A stretch of DNA of 26,493 nt from IMG/VR virus record IMGVR_UViG_3300025085_000156, positions 1 through 26,493 of that record; one strand, given 5' to 3'. A model generated the notes under the pieces. The model saw nothing but the letters and a program-made list of their open reading frames with translations. It made no database searches and had not been told where the DNA came from. The stretch comes from a virus. Of this stretch, positions 9,476 to 17,400 are shown piece by piece; within the stretch, counting starts at the first letter, position 1; every line of letters starts with the position of its first letter. The translations under genes and the position numbers were made by a program.

Positions 9476-11647
9476 ATGGGACTATACGATCATTCTGATA
9501 GTAAAGTATATGTTGTCACGCTTGAAAATAAATCTGATTTAGAAAGTTTTTATTCTGATATGGAATCAGATGGATATCAACTCCATATGAAACGCCCTAT
9601 TAGTAGAAATACCGAGTACTACATGAATAGTACTCAAGCAGAAGATATACGAGGTGATTCTAGGGTTGCTGCGGTTGAAATTAATGAAGATGATGATCCC
9701 ATAAAAGAAATCACACCGTTTTATGATGAAGTTAATAATACTCCATATGGATTTGGTGGGGATTTTGAGAAATCAGATTTTACAAATCAGCATGGTGATA
9801 ATGAAAGACAGTGGGGACAATTACATTCTTCCGGGAGCAATGCTGAAAGAAGAAAGGGAACGTGGGGACATGACGGTACTGCAAATGTTACTGATAATGT
9901 TGAAATTTATGCAGATGGAAAACACGTTGATGTAGTTATTGTTGATCAACCAGTTTCATTCGATTGTGCTGAATGGATTAGTCCTTCTACGGGACAAAGT
10001 AGGTTTGTTCAATATGATTGGTTTGGCGAGTTAAATGGTTATGTCAGTAGTATAGATGATGATGGACTATCACTTCCTTCAGGATCATATCCATATCATC
10101 CCAATTCTGCTAACACAACATTTCATGGCACACACGTTGCTGGAACAATAGCAGGACAATGGTATGGATGGGCAAGAGAAGCAAACATTTATAGTTTACA
10201 CGTAAACCTTGGCAGTGGTTTCGGAACTTCTCTGTCATCTAGATTAGTATTTGATTATTTGAGAGCATTCCACCGACACAAACCAATAAATCCTTTAACA
10301 GGTAAAAAAAATCCTACGGTTACAAATCATAGTTGGGGAGCTAGTTACAACATATATTCACTTTTTGAAAGAGCATTAAACATAAATGATATAAATGAAA
10401 TTAGAGTTCGTGGTGTTACATACACAAATGGCAATCCCGGTCCTAGTGGATGGACAATGGATGGAATCCATAAAGATTTTGGTGTAGGTTCAACCCAATT
10501 CAGATATAATAATGATAGCACTGGGTCAAGATATGACATGGAAGATGCTATTGAAGATGGTGTAGTTTGTATTGCAGCTGCTGGTAATAATGATCAGTAT
10601 AGTATACACGTAGATCCAACAGCACCAGAATATGCTGATTGGAATAATTATGTCAAATTCAATCTTAATGGTGGTTCAACATATACCATTTCTCATAATA
10701 GAGGATCTTCCCCATCTAATTCTAAAGGTTGTATTACTGTAGGTTCTATTTCAAATCTATCTGATTTTAGAAAGTCAGACTTTTCTAATTTTGGACCATT
10801 GATTGATGTTTGGGCACCTGGAGATATGATTCAAAGTGCTTGGCCAAATCCTGCTAACATTTATTCTGCATCAGGATTAAATGGTGCTGGATATCCTGAT
10901 AACAAATATGGTGGTGATAATTGGAGATATCCAATCAGTGGAACTAGTATGGCATCACCACAGGTTTGTGGTATTGCTGCATTGTTAGCCACAGGTAAAG
11001 AAAGGTTTACTAATAGTGATGTGTTAGGATTTATACAGAATAATTCCTATGAAAATGACATAACATTTAATATTAATGGTGGGTTGTTTGATGATAGAAC
11101 TTGTGATGGTGGAGCAAATACATTATATGGTGGATCTACTTCTACATCAAAAGAAATAAGAGCAATCAATCCAAGAAATATAAGCGGTCTTATAGATGGA
11201 TGGTATAAAGAAACATTAAAAGGGCATAGAAGACCTTCACATTCTTTTAGTAACGCCCAAATGTATCCTAGAACTAATAACTATTATAGACCTATACCAG
11301 TTACACTACCTGCTACTTTCTCGATAACTGTTACTGCCGCCAGTGGTCAGTATCTATTTACCGGTAATGACAGAGTTGCTACCTTTAGTAATACTGCAAA
11401 CCCATCAATCAATGTAAAGCAAGGAGATACTATAGAGTTTACAATTAATGCTTCTGGTCATCCATTCTGGATTAAAACAACGCAAACTACTGGAACTGGT
11501 GATGCATATAATACTGGCGTAACCGGTACTAATGGTGCAGAAACTGCTCCTATTACATGGAATACTACTACTGCAGCGGTAGGAACATATTATTATAATT
11601 GTGAATATCATTCTTCTATGAACGGAACCATAACCGTTAATGCCTAG
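9476..11647 (+). CDS. Subtilisin-like serine protease (S8) fused to a plastocyanin-like domain
   Basis: A 723-residue protein. Residues ~10-70 (KVYVVTLENKSDLESFY to SRVAAVEIN) resemble an I9-type propeptide that would fold and inhibit the protease. The S8 catalytic residues are all present: Asp157 (VVIVDQPV), His217 (FHGTHVAGT), the oxyanion Asn371 (AAAGNND) and Ser491 (GTSMASP). After a ~90-residue linker, residues ~614-723 form a cupredoxin-like beta domain with a full type-1 copper ligand set: His662 (SGHPFWIK), then Cys709, His712 and Met715 (NCEYHSSMNG). The spacing C-x2-H-x2-M is shorter than the C-x2-H-x4-M of classical plastocyanin but is found in other plastocyanin-like proteins. There is no signal peptide, so it is probably made in the host cytoplasm and packaged or released at lysis. 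AGAGGTG at 9465-9471 supports the start. Its target is unknown: virion maturation or host-surface digestion are both possible. Confidence 0.9.
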   Translation: MGLYDHSDSKVYVVTLENKSDLESFYSDMESDGYQLHMKRPISRNTEYYMNSTQAEDIRGDSRVAAVEINEDDDPIKEITPFYDEVNNTPYGFGGDFEKSDFTNQHGDNERQWGQLHSSGSNAERRKGTWGHDGTANVTDNVEIYADGKHVDVVIVDQPVSFDCAEWISPSTGQSRFVQYDWFGELNGYVSSIDDDGLSLPSGSYPYHPNSANTTFHGTHVAGTIAGQWYGWAREANIYSLHVNLGSGFGTSLSSRLVFDYLRAFHRHKPINPLTGKKNPTVTNHSWGASYNIYSLFERALNINDINEIRVRGVTYTNGNPGPSGWTMDGIHKDFGVGSTQFRYNNDSTGSRYDMEDAIEDGVVCIAAAGNNDQYSIHVDPTAPEYADWNNYVKFNLNGGSTYTISHNRGSSPSNSKGCITVGSISNLSDFRKSDFSNFGPLIDVWAPGDMIQSAWPNPANIYSASGLNGAGYPDNKYGGDNWRYPISGTSMASPQVCGIAALLATGKERFTNSDVLGFIQNNSYENDITFNINGGLFDDRTCDGGANTLYGGSTSTSKEIRAINPRNISGLIDGWYKETLKGHRRPSHSFSNAQMYPRTNNYYRPIPVTLPATFSITVTAASGQYLFTGNDRVATFSNTANPSINVKQGDTIEFTINASGHPFWIKTTQTTGTGDAYNTGVTGTNGAETAPITWNTTTAAVGTYYYNCEYHSSMNGTITVNA

Positions 11648-11654
11648 ATAAATA
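11647..11654 (+). promoter_or_regulatory. Probable late promoter (GATAAATA) overlapping a stop codon
   Basis: GATAAATA, 7 of 8 to TATAAATA, begins on the last base of the protease stop codon TAG (11645-11647) and lies 22 bases before the next ATG. The same 22-base distance is seen for the promoter at 8801. Confidence 0.55.
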
Positions 11655-11676
11655 TAATTAATAATATATTATTGTT

Positions 11677-11868
11677 ATGGACACATCAAAAATGCGAGAG
11701 GAATTCTTAACCCAACTAAAAGACTACGAGTTCAAAATCAAAAGAGGCGAGGAAGAACTCGCCAAATTGAAAGAATATAAGTTGAAACTTGAGGGCGGGT
11801 TAGAAACATTAGACCTATTAGATAAACGAGAGGAAAATGGCAGCGATACCAGTCAACATTCTGATTGA
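11677..11868 (+). CDS. Small coiled-coil protein, function unknown
   Basis: A 63-residue, highly charged protein (MDTSKMREEFLTQLKDYEFK then KRGEEELAKLKEYKLKLEGG). Heptads of Leu, Ile and Phe run over residues ~8-50, so a long coiled-coil helix is likely. Proteins of this size and pattern occur among structural genes of T4-like cyanophages, but I know of no function. No clear Shine-Dalgarno precedes the ATG at 11677; Met6 is a possible alternative start, also without one. The last 32 bases overlap the next gene in a different frame. A late promoter lies just upstream. It may be a scaffold or assembly factor for the proteins downstream, which is a guess. Confidence 0.65.
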   Translation: MDTSKMREEFLTQLKDYEFKIKRGEEELAKLKEYKLKLEGGLETLDLLDKREENGSDTSQHSD

Positions 11869-12169
11869 TAAAGGAGCAGACTACGGCGTTACTTTCTTTA
11901 TCACGAACAAAGATGGCACCCCATTAAACATGTCTGGGTACACTGGTACTGCTGCAATGAAGAAAAGTTATTCAGCATCTACTTCAGTACCCTTTACTTT
12001 AGAATTTGTTAATAGAACTGCCGGAGAAATTTCTTTGGCATTAACTGACGTAGAAACTTCTGCTTTGGATAGAAGAAGATATGTATACGACATTGTTCTT
12101 ACCGATCCTAATGGATATAAGACTAGAGTAATTATGGGCAATGCAGAAGTAAGTCCTGGAGTTTCCTAA
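11837..12169 (+). CDS. Small beta-sandwich structural protein, baseplate-type Ig-like fold
   Basis: A 110-residue protein. The pattern IDKGADYGVTFFITNKDGTP (residues 9-28), LNMSGYTGTAAMKK, then DRRRYVYDIVLTDPNGYKTR near residues 79-98 is that of a widespread phage domain with an early 'G..Y..TF.. ..G.P.(D/N)LSGYT' motif and a late 'RYVYDL.LTDP.G' motif; I recall similar N-terminal domains in phage baseplate upper proteins. It would be a single beta-sandwich. The start at 11837 has AGAGGA-like sequence at 11829-11834 and overlaps the coiled-coil gene by 32 bases. The stop overlaps the next ATG (TAATG, 12167-12171). It probably acts as a small virion connector. No enzyme motif is present. Confidence 0.7.
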   Translation: MAAIPVNILIDKGADYGVTFFITNKDGTPLNMSGYTGTAAMKKSYSASTSVPFTLEFVNRTAGEISLALTDVETSALDRRRYVYDIVLTDPNGYKTRVIMGNAEVSPGVS

Positions 12170-12888
12170 TGGCTCAGTATAACGTCAGGGTTGGTTCTAA
12201 TGCATATCATGTTGGCAAGCAATTGCCAGCACAGCATAAACTTGACGTAAACTATCAGATTCCATCAAAATCGATACAATACTCAAATCTACTTATAGAT
12301 AGTATTGCATCTCAATTTGACGGCACTGCTGATACCTTTAATATTACTATAGATGGCGAGTCATACACTCCGATAAATGAAGAGCAGATTGCCATTTCTA
12401 TTAATAATGTTATCCTAGAACCCAGAGTTGATTACGTAGTATCAAATGATCAGATAGTATTCAACACACCTCCTGTGGGCGGTGCAGCATTCTTTGGTAT
12501 TGCATATGCTACAACTGCTGACCTAACCAGAACTCTTAATTATGTTATCGATAGCGGAACCTTTCCTCTATCACTTGGGGTAAAGGGTAACATGACTATT
12601 GATGTCACCGGAGAGATTGAGTCTTGGACTATTGTTTCCGACACAGTAGGCAATGTTCAGGTTGATATTCAAAAATGTTCTTTTGAAGATTTTCCTAATT
12701 TCGTTTCTATATGTGGAACTGAGTTACCCACTATTGGGGTATTAAATCAATCTTCAGGCAGAAAGAATAAAGATGATAATTTGAGTACCTGGGACACTAC
12801 TGTAAATGCTGGCGACATCTTTCAATTTGAGTTGAAGCATGCCGTAGACATTACTCGTTTTGTAGTTTCGCTCAAGCTTAAACTATAA
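12169..12888 (+). CDS. Tail-fibre or virion structural protein, cyanophage type
   Basis: A 239-residue protein. Residues ~48-110 (QFDGTADTFNITIDG, NEEQIAISINNVILEPRVDY, FNTPPVGGAAFFGIAYA) are a domain repeated across marine T4-like phage fibre proteins, where it recurs as 'F.G....F.LT..G..Y.P.....L..S.NGV.QEPG.DY.V.G..I.F...P..G..FFG'. The second half (SLGVKGNMTIDVTGEIESWT, FVVSLKLKL at the end) is a beta domain that I would place at a tip. The ATG overlaps the upstream stop, and GGAG at 12158-12161 provides a ribosome site. Its own stop lies within a perfect late promoter. The function is probably structural or adhesive; the ligand is unknown. Confidence 0.75.
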   Translation: MAQYNVRVGSNAYHVGKQLPAQHKLDVNYQIPSKSIQYSNLLIDSIASQFDGTADTFNITIDGESYTPINEEQIAISINNVILEPRVDYVVSNDQIVFNTPPVGGAAFFGIAYATTADLTRTLNYVIDSGTFPLSLGVKGNMTIDVTGEIESWTIVSDTVGNVQVDIQKCSFEDFPNFVSICGTELPTIGVLNQSSGRKNKDDNLSTWDTTVNAGDIFQFELKHAVDITRFVVSLKLKL

Positions 12889-12891
12889 ATA
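12884..12891 (+). promoter_or_regulatory. Late promoter, perfect TATAAATA, overlapping a stop codon
   Basis: TATAAATA, identical to the T4 late consensus, contains the TAA stop (12886-12888) of the upstream gene. It is the first of a tandem pair, with the second 17 bases downstream. Confidence 0.7.
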
Positions 12892-12900
12892 GTATGTGAT

Positions 12901-12908
12901 TATAAATA
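12901..12908 (+). promoter_or_regulatory. Late promoter, perfect TATAAATA (second of a pair)
   Basis: A second exact TATAAATA, 34 bases before the ATG at 12943 and followed by a strong GGAGAG ribosome site at 12932-12937. The paired promoters suggest high late expression of the next gene. Confidence 0.75.
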
Positions 12909-12942
12909 ACAATAAATCGAGAGATAAACACGGAGAGTTTAC

Positions 12943-14352
12943 ATGGCACTGCTAGTAACCGACAACGGTGAAATTGATTCTCTACGTAATCTACTGAATT
13001 ACAATCAGGAGATTCCTAGAAACTTAATTCTGAAGTTGTTTTGCACAAACACATTTCCCAACGAGAGCGATACACCTTCGCAGACTGCATATTATGAGCC
13101 TTACACCAATAACAATACGTTAGGTTATGGCAGCGCACCTGTAACTGGGTATCCCGCTATCATTAATAATAGAACGGACCAGGACTATACCGCTAACTAT
13201 GGTATTCTCCTTAACGGAAATCGTTGGACGATTGAAACTCTTTCTTCTGCTGCTGTAGCTGTACAGGGTAGTGGAACGACCAGTGAGTACACAATTACTG
13301 TTGCTGCAAGCACCGGTATCAAGAAGGGCGACTATGTAACAGGAGGTTCCGTTGGAACTGGTGCATATGTTGTTGACATTGATGGATTGGATCTTAACTT
13401 GAGTGTTAAGAATACAGGAACATTTTCAAACCAAAATTTAGATTTTGGACAAGGTAGAACGACTGCTTCTTACCCAGAGCAAACCTTTACATTTACTGGC
13501 GCTGCTGGTGATGTGTATGGTTACGAATTGGTTCGTGCTAATAATATGCCCGTTTCGATTCAAGGCGTATTAGATGCAGGTAGTGCTTCTGCTGGTGCGA
13601 CTATCAGTAAGACTGGTATCCGTGGTACTATCGGCAATAACTATTTCGTTCTTGCCTCTTCAACAAATACAACAACTGTAACCGGTACTGCCGGAGCATT
13701 TGATGTTACTGTTGGATCTACTGCAGGTCTTGCTCCTTATCAACGTGTATCTGGTACTGGCATTGCTGCTGGCGCAAGAATTGTTGGTATTGCAGGCACA
13801 ACAGTTTATTTGGATAAATCAAATACTGGTGCGGTTTCTGGCAACGGAGATTTCAAAGTAGAAGTTGGTGAAGATTTAACTGTCGGTATGGTAGTTTCCC
13901 AGACGGGTACTGCTGGTGTTATCGGCGGTGCTCCTAACGGTATCGACGCTGCAACCATCATCACTGGTATCGATCACGACACCGAAGATATTGATGGAAC
14001 TGTACATGTTTATCTTAACAATGTACTAATCGATAACATCCAGCCTTCAAACAACAATGACGAAGTTGAGTTTGACTTTAGTAAAGTAACTGCAACTGCT
14101 CATGGTTTGGTAGAAGGAGATACCGTATATATTGACCAGGGTACTGCTAACACAACTACCACTGCTGGAACATACACGGTGTTTAATGTCATCGATGCCA
14201 ATGAGTTCACAACGACCAAAGCACTTGATGGTACTGGAGCACTAACTCTTTACAGCGCAATCTTCTTCGCTGAAAGATTTACGAACGGTCCATACGCGAT
14301 TCAAAACGCTGGTGACCAAATCAAAGTCACCTTGAATGTCAGCCTCGACTGA
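12943..14352 (+). CDS. Virion structural protein with inserted beta repeats
   Basis: A 469-residue protein. The N-terminal ~97 residues (MALLVTDNGEIDSLRNLLNY, PRNLILKLFCTNTFPNESD, GNRWTI) and the C-terminal end (FFAERFTNGPYAIQNAGDQI, VTLNVSLD) are familiar from a T4-like cyanophage structural protein. The YPEQTFTFTGAAGDVYGYEL segment (~177-196) belongs to the same core. Into this core are placed beta repeats: residues ~114-160 (ITVAASTGIKKGDYVTGGSV) and ~252-300 (DVTVGSTAGLAPYQRVSGTG), which share 'V.(A/S)T.G(I/L)..(G/Y).(Y/R)V.G', plus a third, more diverged copy near 308 (EDLTVGMVVSQTG). Two late promoters and GGAGAG precede it, and a strong terminator follows, so it probably forms an abundant transcript of its own. 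The C-ending codons are more frequent than in the protease gene. Confidence 0.8.
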   Translation: MALLVTDNGEIDSLRNLLNYNQEIPRNLILKLFCTNTFPNESDTPSQTAYYEPYTNNNTLGYGSAPVTGYPAIINNRTDQDYTANYGILLNGNRWTIETLSSAAVAVQGSGTTSEYTITVAASTGIKKGDYVTGGSVGTGAYVVDIDGLDLNLSVKNTGTFSNQNLDFGQGRTTASYPEQTFTFTGAAGDVYGYELVRANNMPVSIQGVLDAGSASAGATISKTGIRGTIGNNYFVLASSTNTTTVTGTAGAFDVTVGSTAGLAPYQRVSGTGIAAGARIVGIAGTTVYLDKSNTGAVSGNGDFKVEVGEDLTVGMVVSQTGTAGVIGGAPNGIDAATIITGIDHDTEDIDGTVHVYLNNVLIDNIQPSNNNDEVEFDFSKVTATAHGLVEGDTVYIDQGTANTTTTAGTYTVFNVIDANEFTTTKALDGTGALTLYSAIFFAERFTNGPYAIQNAGDQIKVTLNVSLD

Positions 14353-14384
14353 TATATTCAAATTGAGTTCTACATTATGCTATT

Positions 14385-14412
14385 AGGGGGATTGCTTGCG
14401 ATCCCCTTTTTT
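14385..14412 (+). terminator. Rho-independent terminator
   Basis: An 8-bp stem, AGGGGGAT (14385-14392) with ATCCCCTT (14401-14408), with an 8-base loop, runs into six T residues (14407-14412). It stands 33 bases after the stop of the upstream gene and ends 21 bases before the next ATG. This is the only clear intrinsic terminator in the window. Confidence 0.85.
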
Positions 14413-14432
14413 ATTGTAGTATGCGTTCGTAG

Positions 14433-17400
14433 ATGTCATTTTCATATGCTGGTGTAGGTTCTGTATTGTTTCGAGGAGGAATTCTCGGAAACATTTCTCA
14501 CAGCTATAAATCTGAACAACAATCTTTTTACTTTACTAATACTACTGCTAATGTCACTCTAACTGCTGAAGATTTAAATAGCGGTTATAATGTTTCATAT
14601 GATGGTAGTTCATTAGTACCATCTGGAACTGGCGTATCATGGACTGGCGGATTTGATGTAGGTCCTCACGTCCAAACTGGATCAGGAGTTGGTGTTGGGC
14701 AATCTAGTAACAGTAACAGACGAGTTGAGTATGATCTAGACCTAACTGGGGTCGAGGAGATTACTTTCCGTTTAGTAATGGGGGACGGACAGAACGGCGG
14801 GGAGACACCAGACGGTGGTGAAGATCTATGGATGAGATTCCTAGATACTGGTCTTTCTCTTAATGATGCATCTAGAAAACTATTAGACAACGCAGAAACT
14901 ACTTATACGACTCCCGGAAATAAGACAATTAGTGTCCCGGTAGAGGCAAGAAAAAGTAATCAGAGAATTAGAATTTACCAGACATTATGGTCTAGCGTAG
15001 ATCAATTTGATCACTATGGATTTCTTTCCATTACTTTAGATCAGACTGTTAGTACTCGTACAGCAATTACGACGTTTGTACCAGGAACAACAAACGTATT
15101 CGAGTACCTAAATCTTGGTAGTGTATCCGCAGACTATTGGGTTCTTGAAAACTACCAAAATACAATCCTTTCAACCATACAAGATGATCAGATAATTAAT
15201 CTGACTGAAACTGGTGGAACCATCAGTATGGTAGATTATGGTTCACTTACAGAAATAGAAGCAGTAGGAATAGCAGACTGGGGTCTGATCACTGTTTCTT
15301 CTGATATAACACCATTCGGATTCTTACATTATCAATCACTCTCCCAGTGGTCTGTTATCAAGACGTGGGTCGGTTCTGGAACCGTCTGGGAGTTCGGAGG
15401 ATCTATTTACAGACTGGATGCTCCATGGATCGGTTCGGGTACGCTGCGAGCGTCTGGAGAGGCATCAGCAGCGTTCTTATACAGTTATGAAACGAAGGGT
15501 CAACCAACCCTTCGTGGCGCTGCTGGCACGGTAAGACAACGTGCTTACAATGGGTCTGGATCTATATTCAGTAATAGCTTCCTGGGAGAAGCAGTTACAA
15601 GAACATTCCCTGAAGATATACAACCACAAGGTGATGAGCGGAAGACGCTGTTTGCTATTAGTGGAGATGCACTTGTTAGGTTCAGACCAAACTATAATGG
15701 TTCTGGAACCTTATTCTCCTTAAGCACAACCACCTTTAAACAGACATACGATTATGTTGGTGAAGGAACTCTATTCAGTGTTTCTTCCACACAAGAAACA
15801 GTTGTCTGGGATTACAATAATTCCAGCATCGACTTCTTTACATACGAAAACTTTGGATCAGTTTCAGAGCACCCGATTGAATCGATCAGTCTTCAATCGG
15901 TTGCATCCCAAACAATTCAAAGTCTTGCAGACGACAGAATTATTGATCTAGTTGTATCTGGATCTATTTCTGGTGCATTCCTAGACTTCGGTTCTATTCT
16001 AACTGATGGTGAACAGACTCCATCTACTGGTGGACTTGAATGGGGTCAAATTCTTACCAATCAGACAGATTATCCATTCGGTCTGTTCCCGATCAGTGGT
16101 ACTGCCAAGCAAGTATTCACTCCCAACTTTATTGGTTCTGGTGTCCTGTTCGCATTTGGCGAAGGACGTGGAAGAACAAAACCAAGATGGATTGCTTACG
16201 TTAGGATTGGAATTTTTGGTGCTGCGAAGACAAACTTCAGTCTTCTTCACAAGGGTTCAGGCAATCTATTCAGCTTCAGTAGAGGAGACGATAGCAGAGC
16301 ATATGCATACAGTGGTTCTGGTGCCCTATGTGCTTTCTCTGGTGCTGCTGAATCGGTTGGTGCCGACTATCCAGTCACTACAGCGTTACTACCCTTCACA
16401 GGCGCTGCCAAAGTCAACTTCACACCTAACTGGAATGGTGGTGGTGTTGCTACACTTACAGGTACATCCGTCGAAAGACAGACAGATTCTTGGCAAGGAT
16501 CAGGAACTCTATTCAACTTCGAGACTGCTGACGAGTCGATCACATATCATTACAGCAGTACATCTAATAGTATCTTCGGACATCGCAACTACGGATCTGT
16601 TGCTAGTATTCCGATTGAATCTATTACTCTTCAATCGATTGCTAATCAAACAATTGAGAGTCTTAAGGACGACAGAATTATTGATCTAGTTGTATCTGGA
16701 TCTACTTCTGGATCTTATCTAGATTATGGTGCCATTATTCTCAATGGAGTAGATGCTCCAGAGACTGTCCGAGAAGATTATGGATTCATTATGGAATCCA
16801 TCTCCCGTTACGCAATGGGAGACTTCCTGGTTGAAGGTGAAGCAGCAACAACCAGAGCACGTACTCATGTCGGAACTGGTAGTCTGTTTGCATTCGTTGA
16901 AGGTCGTGGTAGAACCAAACCAAGATGGATTGCCAATATCCTAATCGAAGTTAGTGGCGAAGGTGACACACCTCGTGCAAGAAGCTTTGTTGGAGAAGGT
17001 AGTCTATTCAATATTCAGACTGCTGATGAGCGTCGTTCCTACGGTTATCAATCCACAGGAACTTTATATGCAGTTGCTGGTGCTGCCGAATCGGTTGGTG
17101 CCAACCCACCAGATATTACAACAGATCTCCGATTCGTTGGATCTGCAGGTATCGCATTCGTTCCTAATTGGAATGGATCTGGTTCTGTTACAATTTCTGG
17201 AACAGCACGAGAAAGTGCATCCTTCGATAATGTTGGTAAGGGTATTCTATACAACTTCCAGACTGCTACTGAAAGAAGAGTATATCATTACAACAGTACA
17301 TCAATTGATGAGTATGTACATCTTGATTACGGACTTGTCGGTGATCCTCCGATTGATTCCTGGATCATCAGTACACACTCAACAGTTGTACTCCAGACTA

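Noticed and set aside
11579-11647. A CuA (binuclear copper) site in the protease's C-terminal domain
   Set aside because: Only one Cys is present near the ligand loop (Cys709), while CuA needs two; the motif fits a mononuclear site.
16006-16689. A 227-codon open frame in another + frame
   Set aside because: It covers the super-repeat region and mirrors the repeats; no start signal and no recognisable protein.
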